A stretch of DNA of 64,000 nt. It comes from Clostridium celatum DSM 1785. Lineage in GTDB: Bacteria; Bacillota; Clostridia; Clostridiales; Clostridiaceae. The translations under genes and the position numbers were made by a program. The notes beneath the pieces were generated by a model. The model was given only the letters and a program-made list of their open reading frames with translations, had not been told where the DNA came from and made no database searches. Of this stretch, positions 45,110-55,403 are shown in pieces. Every line of letters begins with the position of its first letter. Position 1 is the stretch's first letter. The DNA is taken from the NCBI RefSeq assembly GCF_000320405.1, contig NZ_KB291716.1:16153-80152 (forward strand). Reading direction: 5' to 3'.

Positions 45110-46087
45110 ATGGGATTAGTAAAAGTAATAGGAGTTGGACATTATTGTCCAGATAATATTGTAAGCAATGATGAATTAGCATTAATAGTTGATACATCAC
45201 ATGAATGGATATTTAAAAGAACTGGCATAAAAGAAAGACGAATTTCAAATGGTGAAGGTACTGTAGATTTAGCTATAAAGGCAGCAAAGATGGCTTTAAA
45301 TATGGCTAATTGTAAAGAAACAGATATTGATTTAATTATAGTTTCAACTACTTCTCCAGATAGAATTATGCCTTCTACAGCATGTAGTGTTCAAAATATT
45401 TTAGGGTGTACTAATGCAGTAGCTTTTGATGTTTCAGCAGCTTGCTCAGGATTTATATACGCATCTATAATTGCAAATTCTCTCTTGAAAAATGGAGAAG
45501 GTAAAAAGGCTTTAGTAATAGGAAGTGAAGTTTTATCAAGAATTGTTGATTGGGAAGATAGAAATACTTGTGTATTATTTGGAGATGGAGCAGGAGCTGC
45601 AGTATTAGAAATTTCTGATGAAAAACAAGGAATATTAAGTACTTATTTTGGTTCAGATGGTGAACGTGGACATAAGGCTTTAATCGCAAATGAATTTACA
45701 CTTAATAATCCATTTTCAAAAAATGAATTATCAAAAAAGGAATTTATTGAAATGGATGGTAAGGAAGTTTTTAGGTTTGCTGTATCGATAATTCCAGAAG
45801 TAGTAAATAAACTGTTAGAAAAATCAGGAGAAGATTTATCTAACATAAAATATATAATTCCACATCAAGCTAATTCAAGAATAATAGATGAAGCAGCTAA
45901 AAGATTAAAAATAGAAAAAGAAAAATTTTATTTAAATTTAGAGAATTATGGAAATACATCAGCTGCAAGTATACCAATAGCTTTAAGTGAAGCAATTGAA
46001 GAAAAAGCAATTAATAAAGGTGATAAAGTTATATTAGTTGCTTTTGGTGGAGGATTAACTTGGGCTGGAGTTTTAGTTCAGTTTTAA
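45110..46087 (+). CDS. fabH: 3-oxoacyl-ACP synthase III
   Basis: 325 residues. Starts fatty-acid synthesis by condensing acetyl-CoA (or a branched primer) with malonyl-ACP. Catalytic Cys lies in DVSAACSGFIYA, His in IIPHQANSRI, Asn in ENYGNTSAAS. Start at ATG 45110 with AAAGGTG five bases ahead; an in-frame GTG lies within that site. First gene of the fab-acc operon; a 91-base gap separates it from acpP. Confidence 0.96.
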   Translation: MGLVKVIGVGHYCPDNIVSNDELALIVDTSHEWIFKRTGIKERRISNGEGTVDLAIKAAKMALNMANCKETDIDLIIVSTTSPDRIMPSTACSVQNILGCTNAVAFDVSAACSGFIYASIIANSLLKNGEGKKALVIGSEVLSRIVDWEDRNTCVLFGDGAGAAVLEISDEKQGILSTYFGSDGERGHKALIANEFTLNNPFSKNELSKKEFIEMDGKEVFRFAVSIIPEVVNKLLEKSGEDLSNIKYIIPHQANSRIIDEAAKRLKIEKEKFYLNLENYGNTSAASIPIALSEAIEEKAINKGDKVILVAFGGGLTWAGVLVQF

Positions 46088-46178
46088 TTTGAAATAAAGA
46101 AATTAAAGTAAGTTTAATTTTAACTTAATAATAGATAAAAAAGAAAATAATTAAAGTGAATTTTAGGAGGATTATAAA

Positions 46179-46406
46179 ATGATATTTGAAAAAATTAGAG
46201 AAATAGTAGTAGAACAATTAGGTGTAAATGAAGAAGATGTTAAATTAGAAACAAACTTTATTGAGGATTTAGAAGCAGATTCACTAGATTTATTCCAAGT
46301 AATAATGGAAATTGAAGAAGAATTTGATGTAAAGGTAGAGGATACTGAAAATATTAAAACTGTTAAAGATGCAGTTGAATTTATAAAAAGTGCAACTGAA
46401 AAATAA
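46179..46406 (+). CDS. acpP: Acyl carrier protein
   Basis: 75-residue acidic four-helix carrier that shuttles growing acyl chains on a phosphopantetheine arm attached to the Ser of EADSLDLFQVIMEIEEEF. Normal length and charge. AGGAGG lies upstream. Its own ribosome site and the 91-base gap from fabH allow separate high expression. Confidence 0.97.
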   Translation: MIFEKIREIVVEQLGVNEEDVKLETNFIEDLEADSLDLFQVIMEIEEEFDVKVEDTENIKTVKDAVEFIKSATEK

Positions 46407-46422
46407 TATTGGAGGTATTTTT

Positions 46423-47349
46423 ATGAAAAAGGATATAAGAAGTATTTTAGATATTAAATATCCTATATTTCAAGGAGGAATGGCTTGGATATCGGATAGC
46501 ACTTTAGCAGCTGCTGTATCAAATGCAGGAGGACTTGGAATAATTGCAGGGGCAAATGCTCCTGCAAATGTTATAAGAGAAGAAATTAGAAAAACTAAAG
46601 AGCTTACTGATAAGCCCTTTGGTTTAAATATAATGTTACTTTCTAAAAATGCTGATGAACTTGCAAGAATGGCAATAGAAGAAGGTGTTAAGGTAATAAC
46701 TACAGGTGCAGGAAATCCAGGTAAGTACATGAATGAATGGAAAGAAGCTGGTATTGTAGTTATACCTGTAGTTGCATCAGTAGCTCTAGCTAAAAGAATG
46801 GAAAGAGCAGGTGCAGATGCCATTATAGCAGAAGGATGCGAATCAGGGGGACATGTAGGAAAGTTAACAACTATGGTACTTTTACCTCAAGTGATTGATG
46901 CTGTAAATATTCCAGTTATAGCAGCAGGTGGTATTGCAGATGGTAGAGGTATTGGAGCAGCATTTTTCCTTGGTGCAAGCGGAGTTCAAGTTGGAACTAG
47001 ATTTTTAGCATCTACAGAGTGTAAAATACATGAAAATTATAAAAATGCAGTAGTTAAAGCTAAGGATATAGATACTGTTGTAACTGGTAGAACAACAGGG
47101 CATCCAGTACAAGTATTAAAAAATAAACTTGCAAAAGAATATTTAAGTCTTGAAAAAGAAAATGCGCCAATAGAAAAGCTTGAAGCGTTGGGAAAAGGTG
47201 CTTTAAGAAATGCTGTAGAACTTGGAGATGTAGAAAATGGCTCTCTTATGGCAGGGCAAATATCAGGTATGATATCTAAGGTACAAAGTGCAAGAGAAAT
47301 TATTGAAGAAATGTTTGAAGAATATGAAGAATTAAAGAGAGCTTTTTAA
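46423..47349 (+). CDS. fabK: Enoyl-ACP reductase II (FMN)
   Basis: 308 residues. Last reduction of each elongation cycle, using NAD(P)H and FMN. YPIFQGGMAWISD at the start, ITTGAGNP, AEGCESGGHVGKLTTM with the catalytic-region His, VIAAGGIADGRG, and FLGASGVQVGTRFLA for FMN phosphate. FabK replaces the triclosan-sensitive FabI in this operon. The ATG at 46423 follows TTGGAGGTATTTT; a longer reading overlapping acpP is unsupported. Confidence 0.96.
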   Translation: MKKDIRSILDIKYPIFQGGMAWISDSTLAAAVSNAGGLGIIAGANAPANVIREEIRKTKELTDKPFGLNIMLLSKNADELARMAIEEGVKVITTGAGNPGKYMNEWKEAGIVVIPVVASVALAKRMERAGADAIIAEGCESGGHVGKLTTMVLLPQVIDAVNIPVIAAGGIADGRGIGAAFFLGASGVQVGTRFLASTECKIHENYKNAVVKAKDIDTVVTGRTTGHPVQVLKNKLAKEYLSLEKENAPIEKLEALGKGALRNAVELGDVENGSLMAGQISGMISKVQSAREIIEEMFEEYEELKRAF

Positions 47350-47362
47350 GTTAGGAGGAAGT

Positions 47363-48310
47363 ATGAATATAGGATTTATTTTCTCAGGTCAAGGTTCTCA
47401 ATATATAGGAATGGGAAAAGAATTATATGAAAATATAGAATCTTGCAGAGAAGTTTTTAATAAAGCAAATGAAGTTTTAGGTTTTAACTTGACAGAGCTT
47501 ATATTTAATGGAGAAAAATCGGAGTTAGATATAACTGAAAATACTCAACCAGCAATTTTAACAACTTCAATAGCTACATTGTCTATATTAAAGGAGAAAG
47601 GAATAACTCCAGAGATAGTTGCAGGTTTAAGTCTAGGTGAGTATAGTGCTCTTGTTGCAAGCTCAGCTTTAAGTTTTGAAGACGGCGTTGCTTTAGTAAG
47701 AAAAAGGGGAAAGTTTATGCAGGAAGCTGTTCCTCTTGGTGTTGGTGCTATGGTAGCAGTTTTAGGATTATCTAAAGAAAAAATAGAGGAAGTTTTAGTT
47801 TTAGCTAGAGAAAAAGGTGTGGTTGAAATTGCTAACTATAATACTAATAAACAAATTGTTATTGGTGGTGAAGTAGAGGCTGTAAATTATGCCGCAGAGC
47901 TTTTAAAGGAAGCTGGTGCAAGAAGAACTATACCTCTTAAGGTTAGCGGACCATTCCATACATCTTTATTAGAAGAAGCATCAGTAAAATTAGAGAAGGA
48001 ACTTAATAATATAAGTTTTAATAATCCTAAAGTTAGAGTTATTAGTAATGTGAATGCTGAGTTTATAGAAGATAAAAGTTATATAAAAGAGCTTTTAACA
48101 AAACAAGTTAAGTCATCAGTTAAATGGAGTGAAACCATTGAAAAGATGTTGGATAGTGGTATTGATGTATTTATCGAAATTGGGCCACTTAAAACTTTAA
48201 GTAGTTTTGTAAAAGAGATAAGCAAAGAAAGAGGAGCCGATGTTAAGATTTTTAATATTGAAGATCTTAAGTCTTTAAACAAAACTCTGGAGGTATTACA
48301 AGTATGTTAA
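47363..48310 (+). CDS. fabD: Malonyl-CoA:ACP transacylase
   Basis: 315 residues. Loads malonyl groups onto ACP. FSGQGSQYIGMGKEL at the N-terminus, the nucleophile in GLSLGEYSAL, the conserved Arg in LVRKRGKFMQEA, and the catalytic His in GPFHTSLLEEA. Overlaps the fabG start by 7 bases; TTAGGAGG upstream. Confidence 0.96.
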   Translation: MNIGFIFSGQGSQYIGMGKELYENIESCREVFNKANEVLGFNLTELIFNGEKSELDITENTQPAILTTSIATLSILKEKGITPEIVAGLSLGEYSALVASSALSFEDGVALVRKRGKFMQEAVPLGVGAMVAVLGLSKEKIEEVLVLAREKGVVEIANYNTNKQIVIGGEVEAVNYAAELLKEAGARRTIPLKVSGPFHTSLLEEASVKLEKELNNISFNNPKVRVISNVNAEFIEDKSYIKELLTKQVKSSVKWSETIEKMLDSGIDVFIEIGPLKTLSSFVKEISKERGADVKIFNIEDLKSLNKTLEVLQVC

Positions 48311-49047
48311 AAAATAAAAATGCTGTAGTAACAGGTGCTACTAGAGGAATAGGAAGAGAAATTGCACTTACTCTAGCAAAAAATGGTGCTAATGTTGCTA
48401 TTAATTATAGAACATTAAATAAAGAAGTAGAAAATCTTATAGAAGAAATAAAAGCTTTAGATGTTAAAGTATTTGCATTTAAGTGTGATGTTAGAAATGT
48501 AGAAGAAGTAGAGAATTTTATTAAGGGAACTAAAGATGAATTTGGATCAATTGATATTTTAGTAAATAATGCAGGTATAACTAAGGATGGTCTTATTCTT
48601 AGAATGAAAGAAGAAGACTTTAATGATGTTATAGATGTTAATTTGAAAGGTACATTCAATACAACTAAAATTACAGCACCGATAATGATAAAACAAAGAT
48701 CAGGAAAAATAGTCAATATTTCTTCAATTGTGGGTATTATAGGAAATGCAGGACAATGCAATTACGCTGCTTCAAAAGCTGGAGTTATAGGTTTTTCAAA
48801 ATCTATGGCTAGAGAACTTGCAAGTAGAAATATAAATGTAAATGTAATTGCACCAGGTTATATTGAAACTGATATGACAAAGGTGTTAAGCGATAAGGTA
48901 AAAGAAGAAGTTATAAATACTATTCCTATGAAAAAGATAGGAAGTGCAAAGGATGTAGCAAATTTAGTAGTATTTTTATCATCAGATTTATCAAACTATG
49001 TAACAGGGCAAGTTATAAATGTTGATGGTGGAATGGTGATGAGCTAG
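48304..49047 (+). CDS. fabG: 3-oxoacyl-ACP reductase
   Basis: 247-residue short-chain dehydrogenase that reduces beta-ketoacyl-ACP with NADPH. Cofactor motif TGATRGIGREI, NNAG, catalytic Ser-Tyr-Lys in NISSIVGIIGNAGQCNYAASKAG, and the family C-terminus (VTGQVINVDGGM). Translation is coupled to fabD. Confidence 0.96.
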   Translation: MLKNKNAVVTGATRGIGREIALTLAKNGANVAINYRTLNKEVENLIEEIKALDVKVFAFKCDVRNVEEVENFIKGTKDEFGSIDILVNNAGITKDGLILRMKEEDFNDVIDVNLKGTFNTTKITAPIMIKQRSGKIVNISSIVGIIGNAGQCNYAASKAGVIGFSKSMARELASRNINVNVIAPGYIETDMTKVLSDKVKEEVINTIPMKKIGSAKDVANLVVFLSSDLSNYVTGQVINVDGGMVMS

Positions 49048-49061
49048 AAAGGATGGAAGTA

Positions 49062-50306
49062 ATGGGAAGAAGAGTAGTAATCACAGGACTTGGGGCTATA
49101 ACTCCAATTGGAAATAGTGTAGAAGAGTTTTGGGAATCTATAAAAAATGGAGTTAATGGAATAGATAATATAACTTTATTTGATACAGAAGAATTTAAGG
49201 TTAAACTAGCTGCAGAAGTTAAAAATTATAATGTAGAAGATTTTTTAAATAAAAAAGACGCTAAGAGAATGGATAGATATACTCAATTTGCTATGATTGC
49301 AGCTAAAGAGGCTATGAATGATAGTAATTTAGATTTAGAAAAAATAGATAAGGAAAGATTTGGGGTATACTTTGGTTCAGGTATTGGTGGATTAATAACT
49401 ATAGAAAATCAAGTTAAGATTTTAGCTAATAAAGGACCAAATAGAGTTTCACCACTTATGATACCTATGGCAATTTCGAATATTGCAGCAGGTACTATTG
49501 CAATAGAATATGGACTTTTAGGATCTTGTTTAGGTTTAGTATCAGCCTGTGCGACATCTACTCATTGTATAGGAGAAGCTTATAGAAACATTAAAGATGG
49601 ATATAGCGATTATATTATAGCTGGTGGAGCAGAAGCTTCAATTTGTCCTTTCGGTATAGCAGGGTTCCAATCACTTACTGCATTAAGTAAAAGTGAAGAT
49701 AGAAATAGAGCATCTATACCTTTTGATAAAGATAGAAATGGATTTGTAATGGGAGAAGGTGCAGCAGCACTTATACTTGAAACTTTGGAAAGTGCTATTA
49801 AAAGAGGTGCTAAAATTTATGGAGAAATAGTTGGATATGGAAGCACATGTGATGCATATCATATAACTTCACCAAGTTTAGATGGAAGTGGGGCTGCTAA
49901 GGCAATGATAAGTGCTATGAATGAAGCTAAAATTGATTCATCACAAGTAAATTATATAAATGCGCATGGAACTTCAACTCCGATAAATGATAAGTGTGAA
50001 ACAGCAGCTATAAAGTTAGCTTTTAAAGAAAATTCATATAAACCATATTTAAGTTCAACTAAGTCTATGACAGGACATTTATTAGGGGCAGCTGGAGCCG
50101 TAGAGGCTATAGTGTCTATAAAAGCACTAAATGATAATTTTGTTCCGGCAAATATTAATTATATAAATTCTGATGAAGAGTGTGATTTAAATTTAGTTAA
50201 TAATACTGGAAAGACTGATATAGATGTAAATTATACTATGTCTAATTCTTTAGGATTTGGTGGCCATAATGGAACCCTTATATTTAAGAAGTGGAAGGGA
50301 GAATAA
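49062..50306 (+). CDS. fabF: 3-oxoacyl-ACP synthase II
   Basis: 414 residues. Main elongation condensing enzyme. Catalytic Cys in VSACATSTHCIG, His in NAHGTSTPINDKCE and His in KSMTGHLLGAAGAVEA, all as expected. ATG 49062 is chosen, with AAAGG nine bases ahead; the ATG at 49053 directly abuts that site. Thermal control of membrane fluidity is a known FabF role in bacteria. Confidence 0.96.
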   Translation: MGRRVVITGLGAITPIGNSVEEFWESIKNGVNGIDNITLFDTEEFKVKLAAEVKNYNVEDFLNKKDAKRMDRYTQFAMIAAKEAMNDSNLDLEKIDKERFGVYFGSGIGGLITIENQVKILANKGPNRVSPLMIPMAISNIAAGTIAIEYGLLGSCLGLVSACATSTHCIGEAYRNIKDGYSDYIIAGGAEASICPFGIAGFQSLTALSKSEDRNRASIPFDKDRNGFVMGEGAAALILETLESAIKRGAKIYGEIVGYGSTCDAYHITSPSLDGSGAAKAMISAMNEAKIDSSQVNYINAHGTSTPINDKCETAAIKLAFKENSYKPYLSSTKSMTGHLLGAAGAVEAIVSIKALNDNFVPANINYINSDEECDLNLVNNTGKTDIDVNYTMSNSLGFGGHNGTLIFKKWKGE

Positions 50307-50308
50307 AA

Positions 50309-50794
50309 ATGCTTGATTATAATCAAATTAAAGAGATAATTAAAGAAATTGATTCATCATCTTTAAGAGTTTTTGAATTAGAGTGTCAAGATATAAAGCT
50401 AAAGCTTAGCAAGAATAAAGAAAATAGTATATATAAGGATAACAAAGATTATAGTAAAGAAGAAAAAATATCATCATACTTAAATAAAGAAATTTCTTTA
50501 GAAAAAGAAGTAGCTAAAGAAGTGACTGATGAAGTTAAAGAAGATTTCAATGAAGAAAACTATAATATAGTTAAATCACCTTTAGTAGGTGCTTATTATT
50601 CTGCTTCAACACCAGGGGGAACTCCTTATGTGGAAGTTGGAAGTAAAGTTAAAAAAGGTGATACGCTATGTATCATAGAAGCTATGAAAGTTATGAATGA
50701 AATAACATCTGAATTTGATGGTGAAATAGTAGAAGTACTTAGAAAAGATGAAGATATAGTTGAGTTTGGTATGGAGCTATTTAAGATTAAATAG
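50309..50794 (+). CDS. accB: Biotin carboxyl carrier protein of acetyl-CoA carboxylase
   Basis: 161 residues: N-terminal helical part, acidic low-complexity linker (about 45-90), and a C-terminal biotinyl domain with the modified Lys in EAMKVMNEI. The ATG at 50309 follows GGAAGGGAGAATAAA. It carries carboxybiotin between AccC and AccAD. Confidence 0.95.
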   Translation: MLDYNQIKEIIKEIDSSSLRVFELECQDIKLKLSKNKENSIYKDNKDYSKEEKISSYLNKEISLEKEVAKEVTDEVKEDFNEENYNIVKSPLVGAYYSASTPGGTPYVEVGSKVKKGDTLCIIEAMKVMNEITSEFDGEIVEVLRKDEDIVEFGMELFKIK

Positions 50795-50808
50795 AATAAG
50801 GAGATAAT

Positions 50809-51225
50809 ATGGATATTAAAGAGATTATGAAAATAATTCCTCATAGATATCCTTTTCTTTTAATAGATAAGGTTGAAAACATTGAGGATAATAAAATAGT
50901 TGCAATAAAAAATGTTAGTATGAATGAATACTTTTTTCAAGGTCATTTTCCAGTGGAACCTGTAATGCCAGGTGTGTTAATAATTGAAGCCTTAGCACAA
51001 GCTGGAGCTGTAGCATTATTAAGTAAAGAAGAGTTTAAAGGGAAAATTGCATATTTTGCAGGGATAAATAATGCAAAATTTAGAAGAAAAGTAGTTCCAG
51101 GAGATACTTTAAGATTAGAGGTTGAACTTACTAAAATTAGAGGAAGAGCTGGAGTAGGATATGGAATAGCATACGTAGATGATAAAAAGGTATGTGAAGG
51201 AGAATTAACCTTTATGGTAGGTTAA
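50809..51225 (+). CDS. fabZ: 3-hydroxyacyl-ACP dehydratase
   Basis: 138-residue hot-dog fold enzyme removing water from beta-hydroxyacyl-[16 protein letters not shown] and the catalytic His in [25 protein letters not shown] with the conserved Glu. No separate FabA/FabM was seen, so unsaturated fatty acid formation must come from elsewhere or from this enzyme. Confidence 0.96.
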   Translation: MDIKEIMKIIPHRYPFLLIDKVENIEDNKIVAIKNVSMNEYFFQGHFPVEPVMPGVLIIEALAQAGAVALLSKEEFKGKIAYFAGINNAKFRRKVVPGDTLRLEVELTKIRGRAGVGYGIAYVDDKKVCEGELTFMVG

Positions 51226-51241
51226 AATATTGAGGTGATTT

Positions 51242-52585
51242 ATGATTAGAAAGGTTTTAATAGCTAATAGAGGTGAAATAGCAGTAAGAATAATAAGGGC
51301 TTGTAAGGAGCTTGGAATAAAAACTGTTGCAATATATTCAGAAGCTGATAAAGAGGCTATGCATACACAGCTTGCAGATGAAGCTATTTGTGTTGGAACT
51401 TCTAAATCTAAAGATTCTTATTTAAATGAAAGTAATATTATAAGTGCAGCTGTAATAACTGGATGCAATGCAATTCACCCAGGATTTGGGTTTTTATCTG
51501 AAAAAGCAAGTTTTGCTAATATGTGTGAAGAGTGCAATATAAAATTTATTGGTCCCAGTAGTGAAACTATTAGCATAATGGGTAACAAGTCTAAAGCCAG
51601 AGAAATTATGAAAAATGCATCAGTTCCTGTAATACCAGGTAGTGATGGAACTATTAAAAATTTAGATGAAGCTATCTTAGAAGCTAAGAGGATTGGATAT
51701 CCTATAATGATTAAAGCAGCATTAGGCGGTGGAGGAAAGGGAATAAGAATAGTTAAAAGTGAAGATGAACTTGAAAATGCCTTTCTTACTGCTAAATCAG
51801 AAGCTAAAAATAATTTTGGTGATGATTCTATGTATATGGAAAAATTTATAGAGAATCCAAGACATATAGAGTTTCAAATTTTAGGTGATAGCTTTGGTAA
51901 TATAATTCATTTAGGTGAAAGAGATTGTTCAATTCAAAGAAGAAATCAAAAGGTTCTTGAAGAAGCACCATCATCTATTTTAAGTGAAGAATTAAGAAAA
52001 AAGATGGGAGATGCAGCAGTAAATGCAGCAAAGGCTGTAAATTATATTAATGCTGGTACTATTGAATTTTTAGTTGATAAGTATGGAGAATTTTACTTTA
52101 TGGAGATGAACACCAGAATACAAGTAGAACATCCTGTAACAGAGATGATAACTTCTATTGATATAGTTAAAGAACAAATAAAAATTGCAAATGGAGAAGA
52201 ACTTTCTATAAAGCAAGATGATATAAGAATAGAAGGTCATGCTATAGAATGTAGAATAAATGCTGAAAATCCAAGTAAAGCATTTGCACCATCACCAGGG
52301 AAAATAAATTTTTTAAATATACCGGGAGGAAATGGTATAAGAGTTGATACTGCAGCTTATCCAGGGTATGTAATTCCACCTACTTATGATTCTATGATAG
52401 CTAAAGTAATAGCTTATGGTAAAGATAGAGAAGAGGCAATAAATAAAATGATAAGAGCTTTAGATGAGTTCGTTATTGATGGAATTGATAGTAATGTTGA
52501 TTTCCAAATAGATATATTGAATAATGAAAGATTCCGATTAGGTACTTTTGATACAAGTTTCATAAGTAATGAATACGGAATATAG
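51242..52585 (+). CDS. accC: Biotin carboxylase subunit of acetyl-CoA carboxylase
   Basis: 447 residues. ATP-grasp enzyme that carboxylates biotin on AccB using bicarbonate. KVLIANRGEIAVRIIRA at the start, Gly-rich ATP loop KAALGGGGKGIRIV, GERDCSIQRRNQKVLEEAP and FMEMNTRIQVEHPVTE with active-site residues, then the C-terminal biotin carboxylase domain. Full length. Confidence 0.97.
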   Translation: MIRKVLIANRGEIAVRIIRACKELGIKTVAIYSEADKEAMHTQLADEAICVGTSKSKDSYLNESNIISAAVITGCNAIHPGFGFLSEKASFANMCEECNIKFIGPSSETISIMGNKSKAREIMKNASVPVIPGSDGTIKNLDEAILEAKRIGYPIMIKAALGGGGKGIRIVKSEDELENAFLTAKSEAKNNFGDDSMYMEKFIENPRHIEFQILGDSFGNIIHLGERDCSIQRRNQKVLEEAPSSILSEELRKKMGDAAVNAAKAVNYINAGTIEFLVDKYGEFYFMEMNTRIQVEHPVTEMITSIDIVKEQIKIANGEELSIKQDDIRIEGHAIECRINAENPSKAFAPSPGKINFLNIPGGNGIRVDTAAYPGYVIPPTYDSMIAKVIAYGKDREEAINKMIRALDEFVIDGIDSNVDFQIDILNNERFRLGTFDTSFISNEYGI

Positions 52586-52597
52586 TTGGTGAGAATT

Positions 52598-53443
52598 ATG
52601 AATATTTTTAAGAAAAGACAGTATGGTGTTTTAAGTGTTAGTCAAAAACAAGGTGATGATTTTCCTGTAGTTCCTGATGGAGCTTGGGTAAAGTGCAATA
52701 ATTGTGGAAAACTTTTATATAAAAAAGAGTTAGAAGAAAACTTTAAAAAATGTATAAATTGCAATTATCACTTTAGATTAGGGGCTTATGAGAGAATAAG
52801 TCAAATTTGCGATAAAGATACCTTTATTGAGATTAATAAAAATATGGAAAGTAAAAATCCAATGGATTTTCCAGGGTATGAGGAGACAATTAAAAAAAAC
52901 AAAGAAAGATCAGGGCTTGAGGAAGCTGTTGTTACTGGAGAATGTAAAATAAGGGGAAATGATGCAATAATAGCAGTAATGGATTCAAATTTTATGATGG
53001 GGAGTATGGGAACTATAGTTGGTGAAAAACTAACTTTAGCAATTGAAACAGCAACAAAAAAAAATTTACCTATAATAATATTTACAGCTTCAGGTGGAGC
53101 TAGGATGCAAGAAGGGATACTTTCTCTTATGCAAATGGCAAAAGTAAGTTCTGCACTTTCAAAGCATGATGAAAATGGAGGCCTTTATATAACAGTTTTA
53201 ACTGATCCTACAACAGGAGGGGTTACGGCAAGTTTTGCATCATTAGGTGATATAATTTTAGCGGAGCCAAAGGCTTTAATTGGTTTTGCTGGAAGAAGAG
53301 TAATTGAAGGCACAATAAAAGAAAAGTTACCAGATGATTTTCAAAGTGCTGAATTCCTATTAGAAAAAGGTTTTGTTGATAAAATAGTGAATAGAGAAGA
53401 GCTTAGAAAGACCCTTGGATTATTATTAAAACTACATAAGTGA
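52598..53443 (+). CDS. accD: Acetyl-CoA carboxylase carboxyltransferase subunit beta
   Basis: 281 residues. Transfers the carboxyl group to acetyl-CoA together with AccA. N-terminal zinc ribbon ([23 protein letters not shown]) and crotonase-like core ([31 protein letters not shown]). The ATG at 52598 is taken; a TTG/GTG 9-12 bases earlier is possible, and the ribosome site (GGTGAG) is weak, consistent with coupling to accC. A 98-base gap precedes accA. Confidence 0.95.
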   Translation: MNIFKKRQYGVLSVSQKQGDDFPVVPDGAWVKCNNCGKLLYKKELEENFKKCINCNYHFRLGAYERISQICDKDTFIEINKNMESKNPMDFPGYEETIKKNKERSGLEEAVVTGECKIRGNDAIIAVMDSNFMMGSMGTIVGEKLTLAIETATKKNLPIIIFTASGGARMQEGILSLMQMAKVSSALSKHDENGGLYITVLTDPTTGGVTASFASLGDIILAEPKALIGFAGRRVIEGTIKEKLPDDFQSAEFLLEKGFVDKIVNREELRKTLGLLLKLHK

Positions 53444-53541
53444 AATTAAAACTTTATATTTGATGGATTTGAAGTTATACACTATATGTACATCTTTTAA
53501 TATGAGTAAAAGAAAATTTATTAAACAAGGGAGGCCATATA

Positions 53542-54335
53542 ATGCTAAATAAAAAAATGAAAGCATGGGATAGATTAGAAATTGCAAGAATGGTAGAAAG
53601 ACCTAATGCTGATGAATATATAAAATTAATATTTAATAATTTTATAGAGTTACATGGTGATAGATACTATAAGGATGATAAAGCAGTAATAGGTGGAATT
53701 GGTTTTTTAGAAGATATTCCTGTAACTATAATTGAATACAAAAAGGTAAAAATTTAAAAGAAAATATAGAAAGAAATTTTGGTTCAGCCCATCCTGAAGG
53801 GTATAGAAAAGCTATAAGATTAATGAAACAAGCAGAAAAGTTTAATAGACCTATTATTTGTTTTATAAATACAAGTGGGGCTTATTGTGGTGTTGAAGCA
53901 GAAGAAAGAGGGCAAGGTGAGGCTATTGCAAAAAACCTTATGGAAATTGCTAAAATAAAAGTTCCAATAATATCTATAATAGTTGGAGAAGGTGGAAGTG
54001 GTGGAGCAATAGCTTTAGCCTGTGGTGATAAAGTTTGGATGCTTGAAAATTCAATATATTCTATTTTATCACCAGAAGGATTTGCTTCAATTTTATTAAA
54101 AGATGCATCTAAAGCAAAAGAGGTTTCTGAAGTTATGGGTATAACTTCATATGATTTATTAGAAAGAGGTATAATTGAAAAAATAATTAAAGAGCCTAAG
54201 GGTGGAGCTCAAAATGATATTAAAGCCGTAGCGGAAAGCTTAAAACAAAATATTATTCAAGAGATAAAAATTTTAAAAAATAAACCTGTAGAAGAATTAT
54301 TAGAAGAGAGATATTTAAGATATAGAAAATTTTAA
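53542..54335 (+). pseudogene. accA: Acetyl-CoA carboxylase carboxyltransferase subunit alpha, one frameshift
   Basis: The first frame gives MLNKKMKAWDRLEIARMVERP through VTIIEYKK and stops at 53757. The second frame continues [42 protein letters not shown] and [17 protein letters not shown], the AccA oxyanion core, and ends at 54335. One A missing from the five-A run at 53740-53744 restores [13 protein letters not shown] and a full-length protein of about 264 residues. AccA is essential where fatty acids are made de novo, so this is probably a sequence error. GGGAGGCCATATA precedes the ATG. Confidence 0.93.
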
Positions 54336-54595
54336 TAAAAGATAATATAAAATAAAAGCAATTGTAATATTATTATAAATGGAATTCCAAATGTAAACTT
54401 AAAATGCTTAGTTTTATGATGAAATTTATACATTGAAATAAGAGAACCAATACTTCCACCTAATAAAGAGGTTAATAAAAGAGTATTTTCACTTATTCTC
54501 CATTTTTTCTTAATAGCTTTTTTTTTATCTATAAGAAATAAAGAGAAAGAAATAATATTTATTATTATAAAATAAGAAAAAAGAAAAATACCCAT
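54332..54595 (-). CDS. DUF1294 membrane protein
   Basis: 87 residues with two or three hydrophobic segments. [46 protein letters not shown] is the DUF1294 pattern. Function unknown. Its last 4 bases overlap convergent accA, so the two genes have no space for separate terminators. Confidence 0.85.
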   Translation of the reverse strand: MGIFLFSYFIIINIISFSLFLIDKKKAIKKKWRISENTLLLTSLLGGSIGSLISMYKFHHKTKHFKFTFGIPFIIILQLLLFYIIFY

Positions 54596-54650
54596 AATAA
54601 AAAATCCTTTCTTTGTTTATAAATTTAAAAATATTTATGAATTTAAAAAT

Positions 54651-54679
54651 AACCAGTAGTAAGAGCATGTCTACTGGTT
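54651..54679 (-). terminator. Terminator of plsY
   Basis: Perfect 9-bp arms (AACCAGTAG, 54651-54659, with 54671-54679), followed on the minus strand by a TTATTTTT tract. Confidence 0.75.
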
Positions 54680-54720
54680 TATTTCGTTAATGAATAAAAT
54701 TAATATATTTTTTATATTTA

Positions 54721-55311
54721 CTATTTTTCCTCACCTTTAGCTAATCTTACAATATTACTTCTATGTCTCCAAAATACAAGTAAACATGCGAATAATGAAG
54801 CTAGTACATAATTTTTATCGTAGCCAAGTAAGTAAGTTGAAAGAAATAAAGTAACTCCAGCAGCTAATGAACGAATAGAAACTATTTTAGTAAATAACTT
54901 TAATCCAAAAAATACTACTGCTGTTATTAAAAATGGAATAGGAACAACACACATAAAAGCAGCTGCTGATGTAGCAACACCTTTTCCACCTTTAAATTTA
55001 AGAAAAATAGTATAATTATGTCCAAGTATTGCAGCTATTGCTACTAATGATAAGCTTAGACTTTCGCCAGTAGTTAAAACATTACTCCATAATAAAATAC
55101 GAGTAATAAGAACAGGGATAATAGCTTTTAACATATCACATATAGCTGTTATTTTAGATAATTTTTCTCCAGCTACCCTTTTTACATTAGTTGCACCAAT
55201 ATTGCCACTACCGTAATCTCTTACATCTTTATTTAATTTCTTTTTTACTAATATGTATCCTGAAGGAATAGATCCCATAAGATATGAAAAAATAATTAAT
55301 AATGGTAACAT
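54721..55311 (-). CDS. plsY: Glycerol-3-phosphate acyltransferase PlsY
   Basis: 196-residue membrane enzyme that makes lysophosphatidic acid from acyl phosphate and glycerol 3-phosphate. Family motifs: SYLMGSIPSGYILVK, GSGNIGATNVKRVAG, and GHNYTIFLKFKGGKGVAT (catalytic Ser/His/Gly regions), with about five membrane segments. The ATG at 55311 follows ATGGAGGTATTT. It consumes the product line of the neighbouring fab operon. Confidence 0.95.
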   Translation of the reverse strand: MLPLLIIFSYLMGSIPSGYILVKKKLNKDVRDYGSGNIGATNVKRVAGEKLSKITAICDMLKAIIPVLITRILLWSNVLTTGESLSLSLVAIAAILGHNYTIFLKFKGGKGVATSAAAFMCVVPIPFLITAVVFFGLKLFTKIVSIRSLAAGVTLFLSTYLLGYDKNYVLASLFACLLVFWRHRSNIVRLAKGEEK

Positions 55312-55403
55312 AAATACCTCCATAAAATATAACTTTACAATAATTATAATATTTAAGAATAGGAAAATATGCAAGAGATATTTACTTTAATATATAAGTA
55401 ATG

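Noticed and set aside
46470-46823. Minus-strand ORF inside fabK
   Set aside because: Mirror of Ala/Gly-rich coding sequence; fabK is intact and fully explains the DNA.
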